DNA of 64,000 bases from Hymenobacter busanensis (GTDB lineage Bacteria > Bacteroidota > Bacteroidia > Cytophagales > Hymenobacteraceae), in contig NZ_VTWU01000003.1 in NCBI RefSeq assembly GCF_008727865.1, forward strand, positions 496,001 to 560,000, read 5' to 3'. The notes under the pieces were generated by a model. It was not told the origin of the DNA. It saw nothing but the letters and a program-made list of their open reading frames with translations, and did no database searches. Numbering within the stretch: position 1 is the first letter of the stretch; each line of letters starts with the position of its first letter. Below are positions 17,929 through 26,137 of the stretch, in pieces. Both the position numbers and the translations under genes were made by a program.

Positions 17929-19239
17929 ATGACGCTCCGCACCAAGTACATCCTGTTTGTCGTCCTCATTCACACCGCCATTGCCGGGCTGGCGTTTCAG
18001 TTTCGCGAGTCCAACGTGGTTCTGTTCGTGGCTACCGAGGCGCTGCTGCTGGCCACGGCCGTCATCAGCGTGCAGCTTTACCACGGTTTTGTGCGGCCCC
18101 TGAACCTGATTGCGGCCGGCACCGAGGCCATTCGCGACCGGGACTTCACCATGAAATTTCTGCCTGTGGGCCAGGCCGAGATGGACCAGCTCATCGACAC
18201 CTACAACCAGATGATTGACGAGCTGCGCCAGGAACGCGTGAGCCAGCAGGAGAAAAGCTACCTGCTCGAGCGCCTCATCAACGCCTCGCCGGCCGGTATT
18301 CTGCTGCTCACTTTCGAAGGCACCATTGAGGCCGCCAACCCCGCCGCCGAGCGGTATCTGCAGCAGCCAGCCACTGTGCTCGTCGGCCAGCGGCCCGACG
18401 CCTTGCCGGGCGAGTGGGGCCGGGCCCTGGGCACACTGGAGCCGGGCCAGCCGCAGGTGGTGCAGCTTTCGGGCGTGCAGACCTATCGGGCCAGTGCCTC
18501 GCACTTCCTCGACCGCGGCTTCACCCGCTACTTCATCCTGCTCGAAGAGCTAACGCAGGACCTGATTCGGCAGGAAAAGCAGGCGTATGAGAAGCTCATT
18601 CGGATGATGTCGCACGAGATAAACAACTCCATCGGCGCCGTCAACTCCATTCTGCAGAGCTTCCACCACTACGCCCCGCAACTGCGCGACGACGACCGCG
18701 CCGACTTCACCGAAGCCCTTGATGTGTCGGTGAACCGCAGCACGCACCTGGCCAATTTCATTGCCAACTTCGCCAACCTCGTGCGCCTGCCCCCGCCCAC
18801 GCCGCGCCCCACCGACGTGCACGAGCTGCTGCGCGCCACCTGCCGCCTGCTGCAGGTACAAAGCGAGAAGCGCCAGATCCGGTGGCACTGGCACCTCGCG
18901 CCCGGCCCGCTCTACGTCGACCTCGACGCGCAGCAGCTGGAACAGGCCCTGCTCAACATCGGCAAAAACGCCCTCGAAGCCATTGGCGAAGGCGGCAACG
19001 TGTGGGTGCACACCACGGCCCAGCCACCCGCCCTCGTCATCGAAAACGACGGCCCCGGCATTGCGCCCGAGGTGCAAACGCGCCTGTTCACGCCGTTCTT
19101 CAGCACCAAGCGCGACGGGCAGGGCATTGGCCTCACGCTGGTGCGCGACATTTTGCTGCAGCACGGCTTCGCCTTCAGCCTCACCTCCAATGCGGCGGCC
19201 GGCCGCACGGCGTTCCGCATCGAGCTGAAAAAGCCGTAG
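17929..19239 (+). CDS. Membrane NtrB-like sensor histidine kinase
   Basis: A 436-residue kinase. The start at 17929 (MTLRTKY) is chosen because the longer frame begins inside the palindromic repeat. It has two closely spaced membrane helices (about 6-22 and 30-50) with almost no periplasmic loop, a HAMP-like linker with coiled coil to about 115, a PAS domain (LINASPAGILLLTFEGTIEA), and a kinase core with phospho-His in MMSHEINNSIGAV (His-229), N box NIGKNALEAIGEGG, G1 ENDGPGIAP, F box FTPFFSTKRDG and G2 GQGIGLTLVRDIL. The absence of a sensing loop suggests detection of membrane or cytoplasmic signals. It is the probable partner of the sigma-54 regulator upstream. Confidence 0.93.
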   Translation: MTLRTKYILFVVLIHTAIAGLAFQFRESNVVLFVATEALLLATAVISVQLYHGFVRPLNLIAAGTEAIRDRDFTMKFLPVGQAEMDQLIDTYNQMIDELRQERVSQQEKSYLLERLINASPAGILLLTFEGTIEAANPAAERYLQQPATVLVGQRPDALPGEWGRALGTLEPGQPQVVQLSGVQTYRASASHFLDRGFTRYFILLEELTQDLIRQEKQAYEKLIRMMSHEINNSIGAVNSILQSFHHYAPQLRDDDRADFTEALDVSVNRSTHLANFIANFANLVRLPPPTPRPTDVHELLRATCRLLQVQSEKRQIRWHWHLAPGPLYVDLDAQQLEQALLNIGKNALEAIGEGGNVWVHTTAQPPALVIENDGPGIAPEVQTRLFTPFFSTKRDGQGIGLTLVRDILLQHGFAFSLTSNAAAGRTAFRIELKKP

Positions 19240-19281
19240 CCGCTGGCGGATTCTCTGCGAACAGAATCCACCAGCGGCTAC
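19236..19281. terminator. Bidirectional hairpin between the kinase and the T9SS cargo gene
   Basis: A 19-bp stem with one mismatch: GTAGCCGCTGGCGGATTCT at 19236-19254 against 19263-19281, loop of 8 nt. It overlaps the kinase stop codon and serves two convergent genes. Confidence 0.8.
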
Positions 19282-19300
19282 CGCATTGCAGTGCTCCGGC

Positions 19301-22300
19301 TTACTCCACCAACACCCGCTGCGACACCACCGTGCCGGCCGAGGAAAGCCGAAGCGTGTAGACACCGGCTGGCTTGCCGAGCACCGGCAGCACCATTGGC
19401 GTGCCGGCCCCGGTGTTAGACGCTACCCGATCCAGCACCACGCGCCCAAACGCATCCAACAGTTGCAGGCGCACCTGCTTGGCCTGAGCCAGCTCCGCCG
19501 GCAGCAGTACCGACACCGCTTCATGGGCTGGCTGCGGGTACACATGAGCTACGGGGTTGGCTGATGCAACTCGGCTTGCCGCCGGTACAAGTTGCAGCGT
19601 AAACCGCCGGTCCAGGTTGCCGTTGTTTCCTTGGAAAGTATACCCAGCGGCCTGCCGCAGGTCGTAGGAACGGTTGGCCACGCGGTCGAGCAGCAGCACA
19701 GCCGTGCCGGGCGGTACGTTGCGCAGCGTGGCGCCAATGGTGCATTGAGCAGGCCGGGCAATTTCGAGGCTCAGCGGCACCGACACGGTGGCACTGCCCA
19801 AGGCTGGCAGGCCATTCACGGCCAGCAGATCGGAGCCGGCCCACGAGCCCAATACCGGTTTTGGTGTGGTGCTGGTGATGGGAAAAACGGCGTCGGCCGG
19901 AATCTTCCACGCATCGGCCGAGGCCTCGGCCGCCGCCGTAGCACCGGCATCGAAGTACACCGTGGTGCGGTCGGTTTCGCCCGTGGCGGTGCTCACCGCT
20001 AGCTGCACCAGGGGCCGCGCGTCGGCGGTGGGTACGAAAGCGGAAGCGCGGGGTACGCTGGCCGTGCGGGCGGCATCGGTGAAGCTGAATGCAACGGCTG
20101 GGCTACCCACCGGGCCCACTACCCGCACGAAAAAGCCCTGCATCACATCCGTAAGCGGATTGCCGATGCCGTTGACGTAGTAGCGGAAAGCGCCGGCTTG
20201 CTCGTCGTACACGTACAGCGCGCGGCCCACGCCGGCCGGTAGGGTAGGAGCTACCACGCGCCAGTCGAGCAGCGAGGGGTAGGGGTTGCCCACCAGGTTC
20301 CAGCCGCTGTTTTGGGCGCTGCGCGTGAGCGGCGGGCTGCTGATGGTGCCCGTATTGAGCGTGCCTTGCAGGGCAAACGTAGGGCTGCCCGTCAGCTGCA
20401 GGCCGTAGCCAGCACCGGCAGGCAGCACCGCCGCCAGGCTCCCCGGCGACTGCCACCCCCGCCAGAAAGCCGTGGCGGCGGCGGCATCGGCGTAGGAAAG
20501 CACCGTCGGCGTGGGGCCCGTCAGGTCGCGCAGCCGGGTTATCGAGTTGAAGCACGGGTTGACAACGGCCGCATAGCCAAGCGTGGTCAGCTGCCCGACC
20601 GTGGCCCCGGCTACGGGCGACGAGAGGTGGTAGAATAGCTCCGTTGGACTGGCGGCCCGGCCTGCTGCGGCCGTGCGGCTGCCGGTGCCGGCACCCACAA
20701 AGTGCTGCACCGTAACGGCGCCGATAATCACTCCTGTGCCCGTGGGAATTACCATGGCCTGGCCCTCGGCGTCGCTCAGCAGCACCAGGTTGCCGTTCGA
20801 CACCAGATTGCCCTGCAGCGTGAGGACCTGCTCTACCTGCACCGGGCCGCTGAGCGTGGCGCCGGCTGGCCCTACCGTGAGCGAAGTCAGCTCCACCGTG
20901 CCGCCGCTGCCGCCTAGCACCTGCGGGGTGGTGCCGGTGAAGGCCACGCCGCCCCCGCCGGTTTGCCGCAGCGTGCCGCCGTTGTTGGTAAACACGCCAA
21001 CGATATCGAGGGTGCCGCCGCTGATGGTGAGTGTGGCCCCATTCAGGGTAAGGTCTTGCACCGAGGCCGTGCCGCTGCCGATAACGGGTGCATAGGGCGT
21101 GCCGGCAGGCACCACGGCGCTGAGGCTGGCCGAGGGCACCCCGCCGCTCCAGTTGGCCGCGTCAAACCAATCGGTCGACACGGTGCCGGCCCAGGTGGTG
21201 GGGCCGGTAGTGAATGGCACCGGACTCACGCCCAGGCCTTCGACGGTGCTGACCGTAACATACCCCGCGCTGACGTTGGCTGGTGCCGCCGTAGTAATTT
21301 CGGTGCCGGCGGCATTCACCGTCGCCGGGGTAGCCGCAAGGCCGTTGAACGCTACCGCCGGGGCCGCACCGAAAGCCTGCCCGTTGATGAGTACCGCCGT
21401 GCCGGCCGGGCCGCTGCCGGGGCTCAGGCTGGAAATAGTGGGCGTGTTGCGCAGCCGGGCGTAGTAGGTGTCGATGGAAAACGAAGACGACCCGTTCGAA
21501 CTGACGGGCCCAAAGATGGGCCGAGCCTGGAAGTTATTGGTGCCGTAGAAGCGGCCGGCAATAAAGGCTGCATCGGTTCCGTCGGCCTGGATGAACGAGA
21601 TGTTCAGGCCCGACCCTGTTCCGGTGCGTACCCAGCGCAGGCCACCACCCGGCCGGAAGCTGGCCACATATACCTGCGAAACCGAAGGGATGGGCGCGGC
21701 CGTTAGGCGGGTTTCACCCAGGTCGGTAACGCCGCTCAAGAAACCCGTCATGTACACGTTGCCAGCGACATCGACAGCCAGCGCACCGGGTCCGGCCGAG
21801 TTACGGGCAGGGTCTTGGTTGGGGTCGAGTACGCGGGCCCACACGGCTGTGCCGGCGGCGTTCAACTGGGCCAGCACGCCGTTCGGGCGGGTGCTCGTCA
21901 GGGCTACGCCGCCCAGCACAATATTCCCGGAAAAGGAACCGCTTAGGTACAGAGCGCCGCCCGCACCGGCAACCACGTCGGTAACCTCAAACGGGTATTG
22001 CCGCACCCAATTGACTGCGCCAGCGGGACTCAACTGCAGCACGAAGTTGTTGCCATCGGCGGCCGAGTACGTGTTGCCTGCTACCGTGAGGGTGGGGTCA
22101 AAATCACCCACGACGTAAATGTTGCCGTCGGAATCGGTGTGCAGCCGCCGCAGGTTTAAGCCCCCGCCACTTAACCGGAGTGCCCATTGGGCCGTGCCAG
22201 CGGCATCGTAGTTCACCACAAAGCCGTTGTCTAGTTCCGGATCGGCATCAGCAGGCAGGCTTACCGCCCCGGCGCTGAAGCTCCCCACGAACCGACCGGC

Positions 22301-22777
22301 GCCTGCAGTAGCGCCACCAGGGCTGGTGGCCAGCAAGTTGGGTGCGGCGCTTGGATGCCGGTCCCAAAGCACCGCCCCGGTAGCATCGAGTTTGAGAACA
22401 AAGATTCCAGCCGGTACGGTGACGCTGCCAGCAGTGACGGGGCCCCCAAAGGTGCCCGATACCCAGCAGTTGCCCGCCGCATCCGTACTCATGGCTCTGC
22501 CAAAGTCGCTGCCGGTGCTGCCTAATATCTTCTCCCAATAGATGCCGCTGGTAGTGCCAACGCGCGCCACGCGCACGTGGCTGAACTGGCTGGTATTCGG
22601 TACTAAATTGTAATTGCCTGCTACGTACAAATCACCCGCAGCTGTTCCCAAGCCAATCGGACCTGAATTCACTACCTGGCCAAACCGGCTGATGAATGTG
22701 CTTTGGGCGTGGGCCGTGGTGCTCAGCCAACTGCTGCACCACACCGTCCAAAATGCCACCAAGAAAATCTTGCGCAT
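19301..22777 (-). CDS. T9SS cargo protein with SBBP propeller-like repeats and an IPT/TIG domain
   Basis: A 1158-residue secreted protein. Signal peptide ends near TTAHAQ. The first 450 residues are SBBP-type repeats with the recurring pattern GNxYVxGxF and DAAGxxxWxR (for example DSDGNIYVVGDF, DVAGNVYMTGFL), likely a beta-propeller. An IPT/TIG domain follows (ISSLSPGSGPAGTAVLINGQ), then a long beta-rich region with TLNGATLTISGGTLDIVG-like autotransporter-style repeats. The last 85 residues (VYPQPAHEAVSVLLP to SQRVLVE) form a type A T9SS sorting domain, so the protein should cross the outer membrane by T9SS and be surface-bound or released. It has no catalytic motif. The gene stands alone, with AT-rich DNA upstream. 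Confidence 0.88.
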   Translation of the reverse strand: MRKIFLVAFWTVWCSSWLSTTAHAQSTFISRFGQVVNSGPIGLGTAAGDLYVAGNYNLVPNTSQFSHVRVARVGTTSGIYWEKILGSTGSDFGRAMSTDAAGNCWVSGTFGGPVTAGSVTVPAGIFVLKLDATGAVLWDRHPSAAPNLLATSPGGATAGAGRFVGSFSAGAVSLPADADPELDNGFVVNYDAAGTAQWALRLSGGGLNLRRLHTDSDGNIYVVGDFDPTLTVAGNTYSAADGNNFVLQLSPAGAVNWVRQYPFEVTDVVAGAGGALYLSGSFSGNIVLGGVALTSTRPNGVLAQLNAAGTAVWARVLDPNQDPARNSAGPGALAVDVAGNVYMTGFLSGVTDLGETRLTAAPIPSVSQVYVASFRPGGGLRWVRTGTGSGLNISFIQADGTDAAFIAGRFYGTNNFQARPIFGPVSSNGSSSFSIDTYYARLRNTPTISSLSPGSGPAGTAVLINGQAFGAAPAVAFNGLAATPATVNAAGTEITTAAPANVSAGYVTVSTVEGLGVSPVPFTTGPTTWAGTVSTDWFDAANWSGGVPSASLSAVVPAGTPYAPVIGSGTASVQDLTLNGATLTISGGTLDIVGVFTNNGGTLRQTGGGGVAFTGTTPQVLGGSGGTVELTSLTVGPAGATLSGPVQVEQVLTLQGNLVSNGNLVLLSDAEGQAMVIPTGTGVIIGAVTVQHFVGAGTGSRTAAAGRAASPTELFYHLSSPVAGATVGQLTTLGYAAVVNPCFNSITRLRDLTGPTPTVLSYADAAAATAFWRGWQSPGSLAAVLPAGAGYGLQLTGSPTFALQGTLNTGTISSPPLTRSAQNSGWNLVGNPYPSLLDWRVVAPTLPAGVGRALYVYDEQAGAFRYYVNGIGNPLTDVMQGFFVRVVGPVGSPAVAFSFTDAARTASVPRASAFVPTADARPLVQLAVSTATGETDRTTVYFDAGATAAAEASADAWKIPADAVFPITSTTPKPVLGSWAGSDLLAVNGLPALGSATVSVPLSLEIARPAQCTIGATLRNVPPGTAVLLLDRVANRSYDLRQAAGYTFQGNNGNLDRRFTLQLVPAASRVASANPVAHVYPQPAHEAVSVLLPAELAQAKQVRLQLLDAFGRVVLDRVASNTGAGTPMVLPVLGKPAGVYTLRLSSAGTVVSQRVLVE

Positions 22778-23009
22778 AAGTGTTGCATATGATGTGAGAA
22801 GATTGGCGGAGGTAGGAAGATATCCTTACTGTTTTCTATGTGCAATTATTTAGAAAAATAATCATGTTAAACTCGGCGGTTTGTGGTTTCAATAAGGTAG
22901 AATACCTGCCGTTCAGGCAACAGTCGGCAACGCACGAAGCGGTAGGAGCGCCAATACCCAACCAGCGCGGTAAACGCAAGATTTCACACCTTGCGCTACC
23001 GTTTCGCCT

Positions 23010-23693
23010 ATGGGTTCTGCCTCCATCAGCTTCCGCTTGCTCCGCCGTATGGGTGCCCTGCCGGCTTTGGTGCGCTTGCTGCTCGGGGTGGTTGCGGGGG
23101 CACTGGCCTACGGGTGGGCAACGGGAAGTCTGTCGCCGCTGACGCGCCTGGTGGCGGCCTGGGACGGTTTTGCCCTCGTCTCGCTGCTGTTGTTGTGGGC
23201 GGCCATCGTCACGGCGGAGGTGAATACCATTCGGGCTGTGGCTATGGCCGAAGACCCCGGCCGGCTCTGGACGTCGGTATTTGTGTTGGTAACGGCCGGT
23301 GCCAGCTTGCTGGCGGTGGTGGCCCTGCTCGACACCATGCGCACGCTGCCGCACGGGCAGCTGCCGCTCTACGCGGTGCTGTCGATTGTAGCGGTGGGGG
23401 CGGCGTGGCTGCTGGTGCACACGGTATTCACGCTGCGCTACGCCCACCTCTACTACGATACCACGGTGGACGGTGGCGAAGGGGGCCTGGACTTCCCCGG
23501 CGGCGAAACCGAGCCCGACTACCTCGACTTTGCCTACTTCGCTTTCGTGGTGGGCATGACGGCCCAAACCGCCGACGTGGCCATCAGCAGCCGCTACCTG
23601 CGCCGGGTGGCGCTGCTGCACGGCATCATCTCGTTCGGGTTCAACACGGCCGTGGTGGCCCTCACGGTAGGCGGGCTGGCGGGGGTGCTGTAG
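23010..23693 (+). CDS. DUF1345 family integral membrane protein
   Basis: A 227-residue protein with five or so membrane helices (about 20-38, 52-68, 88-108, 118-140 and 205-225). The family hallmarks are TLRYAHLYY, a GGLDFPGG segment and PDYLDFAYFAFVVGMTAQTADV, followed by RRVALLHGIISFGFNTAVVAL. DUF1345 proteins are uncharacterised inner-membrane proteins. TACCGTTTCG a few bases upstream of the ATG resembles a -7 box, implying a very short leader. It stands alone between a T9SS cargo gene and a small ORF, so context gives no functional clue. Confidence 0.88.
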   Translation: MGSASISFRLLRRMGALPALVRLLLGVVAGALAYGWATGSLSPLTRLVAAWDGFALVSLLLLWAAIVTAEVNTIRAVAMAEDPGRLWTSVFVLVTAGASLLAVVALLDTMRTLPHGQLPLYAVLSIVAVGAAWLLVHTVFTLRYAHLYYDTTVDGGEGGLDFPGGETEPDYLDFAYFAFVVGMTAQTADVAISSRYLRRVALLHGIISFGFNTAVVALTVGGLAGVL

Positions 23694-23717
23694 AGAATAA
23701 CGCACCAATCACCACAT

Positions 23718-23746
23718 AAGACGCTGCTGCAACAGGGCGTCTTTTC
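23718..23746 (+). terminator. Intrinsic terminator after the DUF1345 gene
   Basis: AAGACGC at 23718-23724 pairs with GCGTCTT at 23737-23743, followed by TT and C. It is a short stem with a modest T tract. Confidence 0.65.
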
Positions 23747-23780
23747 GCAGAGGCTGCACCGGCTGAGCCGCTGAATGTGG

Positions 23781-23993
23781 CTAGTGCATCACCGGGCCTT
23801 CCACCTTCGTGGCGAAGCGCTCCAGAATCTGGGCCGAGTCGTGGGGAATGCCTTCGAGCAGGCGGCGCACGGCGGAGCGCTTCCAGTTCTCCAGCAAAAC
23901 CGGGTCGGAGCGGTGGTCGGCTATGCGGTTGGGGTGGTTGGCCAGCCAGGTATCAACCAAGGCAGCAGCACGTTTTTCATCGAGGGGTTCCAT
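23781..23993 (-). CDS. Small hypothetical protein, 70 residues
   Basis: A leftward small ORF. The ATG at 23993 (MEPLDEKRAAALVDTW) is preferred over one eight codons upstream. The protein is predicted soluble and helical, with charged and amphipathic helices (LLENWKRSAVRRLLEGI, SAQILERFATKVEG) and no signal or membrane segment. It converges on the DUF1345 terminator. I do not recognise the family. Normal codon use and sensible composition favour a real gene, but 70 residues leaves room for chance. Confidence 0.5.
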   Translation of the reverse strand: MEPLDEKRAAALVDTWLANHPNRIADHRSDPVLLENWKRSAVRRLLEGIPHDSAQILERFATKVEGPVMH

Positions 23994-24176
23994 GGCGTTG
24001 CGGGGAAGGAAATGCACGCGGCTGCCCGGCCGGGCAGCCCCTTATAAGTTCGGAAATTCCACCCGCATTTGCACCTGAACCCACGTTCAAATGCAGGCGT
24101 CGGAAACCAGCCAAACAGGATCCGTCCTTACCAGAAACAACCGGCGCACCGGTGGCTGGCTTGCCGCCCCATGTAC

Positions 24177-24218
24177 ACGCAAGAAGGCCCGGGCACTGGT
24201 GCCCGGGCCTTCTTGCGT
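24177..24218 (-). terminator. 20-bp perfect hairpin ending the disordered-protein gene
   Basis: ACGCAAGAAGGCCCGGGCAC at 24177-24196 is perfectly complementary to 24199-24218, with a 2-nt loop. It lies 22 bp beyond the stop codon of the leftward gene at 24241. Confidence 0.8.
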
Positions 24219-24240
24219 GTGGAGGAAATCAACAAGTCAG

Positions 24241-25194
24241 CTAGCGGCGCTGCTGCCCGGCGCCGTAGTCGCCGAAGCGGCTGCTGCGGTCGTCGCGGTT
24301 ATCGTAGGGGTCATCGTCGCGGCGGGGGCGGCGGTCCGCGTCGTCGCGGTGGTCGTAGGCGTGGTTGGTGCGGTTGCGGCTCCGGTCGTCGTAGAGGCTG
24401 CTGGAGTAATCGTCGCCGTAGCCGAAATCGGAGCGGGCACCGTCGCGGTTGCTGCCGTCGTAGCGGGGTTCGCGCTGGCCGTCGGTGTCGCGCGGGTTGG
24501 GGCGGCGGTTGCGGGGCTGGGTGCGCTCCTCGTCCCGGTCGTAGTGGTCGGAGTAGGACGCGTAGGATTCCTGGCCGCCGCGGGCGCGCTTGTAGCTGGT
24601 GCCGCGGTAATCGTCGCGGCCCGCGTCACGGTCTCGGCCGCGCTCCTCGTCGCGGGGGGGCTCCTGGCGGGCGGTCCAGCCGCGGTTGGCGGTTTCGTAG
24701 GTAGCACCGTAGCGGGCCGAGTCGGGCTCGTTCTGGTAGCGGTAGTTGGCTTCGCGGGCCGATTCGCGCTGGCGGCGCAGGTCGGCATCGTCGTCGTCGA
24801 GGCGGCGGGCAGCCTGACCGGGGCGGCCGGCTATGCCAAAGTTGCTGTAGCCGTGGCGCGAGTTGTCGTAGTCGTAATTGGAGCGGGCGTCGTAGCGCGG
24901 GCGGCGCGGGTCGGCCTGCGAGTCGTAGTACTGCGGGCCTTCGCGGCGGTTGTCGGCTTCCTGCTGCCGGCCCCGGTCGTTGCCGCCGCGGTAGTCGCCC
25001 TCGTAGCCGCGCGGGCGGTTTTCGGTTTGGCCGCCGAAGTCGTTGGGCCGGTTGCGGGCGTTGGGTGCATTGCGCGAGGCCGGGGCGCCGTAGTCGTCAT
25101 CGGGGTGCGGGCGGCGCGAACGGGCGTCGGCGGCGCGGCGGTCATCGTCGGGGCGGGCGCCGGAGCGGCGGCCGGAGTTCTGAGAATGAGGCAT
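24241..25194 (-). CDS. Intrinsically disordered Arg/Asp/Tyr-rich polyampholyte protein
   Basis: A 317-residue protein starting MPHSQNSGRR. My hand count gives about 65 Arg, 50 Asp and 25 Tyr, only one Lys, about seven aliphatic residues other than Ala, and no Val or Cys. Short motifs recur: RDDYRG, GYGDDY, RRPRYD, RDEERGRDRD, YASYSDHYDR. There is no signal peptide, membrane segment or recognisable domain, so it should be a cytoplasmic disordered protein. Composition resembles RG/RGY-rich phase-separating or desiccation-associated proteins, but that is analogy only. The start at 25194 is used because upstream in-frame codons read through a terminator hairpin. The antisense strand is also open over most of this length, a by-product of the biased codons. 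The leaders and terminators on both sides support a real gene. Confidence 0.75.
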   Translation of the reverse strand: MPHSQNSGRRSGARPDDDRRAADARSRRPHPDDDYGAPASRNAPNARNRPNDFGGQTENRPRGYEGDYRGGNDRGRQQEADNRREGPQYYDSQADPRRPRYDARSNYDYDNSRHGYSNFGIAGRPGQAARRLDDDDADLRRQRESAREANYRYQNEPDSARYGATYETANRGWTARQEPPRDEERGRDRDAGRDDYRGTSYKRARGGQESYASYSDHYDRDEERTQPRNRRPNPRDTDGQREPRYDGSNRDGARSDFGYGDDYSSSLYDDRSRNRTNHAYDHRDDADRRPRRDDDPYDNRDDRSSRFGDYGAGQQRR

Positions 25195-25279
25195 GGCGGT
25201 AGGTTGGTTGTGGGTAGACTGAAGTGTACCCCGGCCCGCGGGCGAAGGTTGCGCGGTGGGGCAGGCCGTTGGGCAGCAA

Positions 25280-25307
25280 AAAGCCCCGGCGTTGGGGCCG
25301 GGGCTTT
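25280..25307 (-). terminator. Leftward terminator-like hairpin in the leader of the disordered-protein gene
   Basis: AAAGCCCCGGC at 25280-25290 pairs with GCCGGGGCTTT at 25297-25307; read leftward it is followed by TTTTTGC. It lies about 85 bp before the ATG at 25194, so it may be an attenuator or end an unseen short transcript. Confidence 0.7.
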
Positions 25308-25474
25308 GTTCCACTCACTGGCTGCGCACACTCACCCACGCAATGCCGGAGCAAAGGTGCGGCCGCAGTATTAGGCTATTGTTGCGGCAGGATTAGGCTT
25401 TTGCGGTTTTTTGGGGGGAGTAATGCGGGAGGAATAGAAGAACGTCAGGCAAAGGTTTCGCCCTCTAACGTTGC

Positions 25475-25565
25475 CCGTCATGCAGAGCGCAGCGAAGCAT
25501 CTCTCCCGCTTTGTCGCATACTATCTGGCGAAGCGGTAGAGATGCTTCGCTGCGCTGCATGACGG
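25475..25565. repeat. Dispersed palindromic repeat, copy B (diverged)
   Basis: Outer arms CCGTCATGCAGAGC and GAAGCATCTCT (25475-25504) are complementary to 25538-25565, apart from a two-base insertion. The GTCATGCnGAGC and CGAAGCATCTCT ends match copies at 17813 and 29045. Confidence 0.8.
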
Positions 25566-25619
25566 CCGCTGAAAACAACGCGTCGGAGAATCACCCCCAA
25601 CCCCTGTTCCAGCAACAAC

Positions 25620-25858
25620 GCAAAAGGCCGCTGCCCGGTAGAGCAGCGGCCTTGGTCGCAGGGGCAAGTCCATTCACCCAAATTGCTACACTCCCACGAC
25701 GGGGTAAAACCGGGCCACTGCTGGCCACGGGTGATGGTTGCAATTCACCAAACCACTCTGCGGGGGTTCACCCACCACCGCAAAAAAAGAGTTGCAACCA
25801 AGCAGGCGTTGGGGCCCCATCAGGGCCCGATTGCATCGGGTGCAGTCGGCCTCACTTC
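25620..25858 (-). ncRNA. Candidate structured small RNA, about 240 nt
   Basis: Read leftward, an exact -7 box TAATTTTG (25871-25864) is followed by a stretch without ORF and then a strong terminator (stem 25624-25653, TTTT after it). Several hairpins are nested: CCCGAT-gca-ATCGGG near the 5' end, then GGTTGCAA pairing with TTGCAACC (about 25799-25792 with 25745-25738) enclosing an asymmetric bubble (CTCTTTTTTT opposite AGAGTGGTTTGGTGAA) and a GCGG/CCGC tip hairpin, then GGCC-N6-GGCC. A long stem with a large central bubble is reminiscent of 6S RNA, but I cannot confirm the family. tmRNA, SRP RNA and RNase P RNA signatures were looked for and not seen. Confidence 0.45.
25624..25653 (-). terminator. 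Terminator of the candidate small RNA
   Basis: AAGGCCGCTGC at 25624-25634 pairs perfectly with GCAGCGGCCTT at 25643-25653; read leftward it ends in TTTT, the form of a Rho-independent terminator on the minus strand. Confidence 0.8.
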
Positions 25859-25863
25859 CACGA

Positions 25864-25871
25864 CAAAATTA
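25864..25871 (-). promoter_or_regulatory. -7 box (TAATTTTG) of the candidate small RNA
   Basis: On the minus strand TAATTTTG matches TAnnTTTG exactly within GC-rich surroundings. No clear -33 element is seen. Confidence 0.45.
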
Positions 25872-25992
25872 CCCCGGGGTTGGGCGGTCGGGCGGGTTTT
25901 GCGCCGAAGTGGGCTTCTCACTGGCCGAACGCCTGGGTTTGCTATGCGAACCGCCGTAACTGCTTGCCCGGCAGCGGCCTTTGGCCCACGAA

Positions 25993-26021
25993 AAAGCCCC
26001 GGCCCAGCGGGCCAGGGCTTT
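25993..26021 (-). terminator. Terminator after galM
   Basis: AAAGCCCCGGCCC at 25993-26005 pairs with GGGCCAGGGCTTT at 26009-26021 with one mismatch and a 3-nt loop; read leftward five T follow. It lies about 115 bp beyond the galM stop. Confidence 0.8.
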
Positions 26022-26137
26022 CCGACACGGGGTGCACATCCACTCATTTGCGCCAACGCCCGCACCCAAACATGCAGCGCCGGGCATGACGGATTGGTGA
26101 AGAAACCACAAGCCCGTGTCCCGAGGCCCGCCGCTCA

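Larger units (their letters stand above)
25195..26137. other. Gene-free stretch holding a candidate small RNA, a palindromic repeat and three leftward terminators
   Basis: No convincing protein gene on either strand. From right to left it holds the galM terminator (25993-26021), a probable leftward RNA gene (about 25858 to 25620), dispersed palindrome copy B (25475-25565), and a leader region of the disordered-protein gene with its own hairpin (25280-25307). CACCTTTGC at about 25355-25363 on the minus strand could be that gene's promoter box. Confidence 0.6.

Noticed and set aside
24091-25374. Long plus-strand open frame (427 codons) opposite the disordered-protein gene
   Set aside because: Its product is a monotone Ala/Val/Gly string created by the antisense of Arg/Asp codons; the minus frame has the sensible start and terminator.
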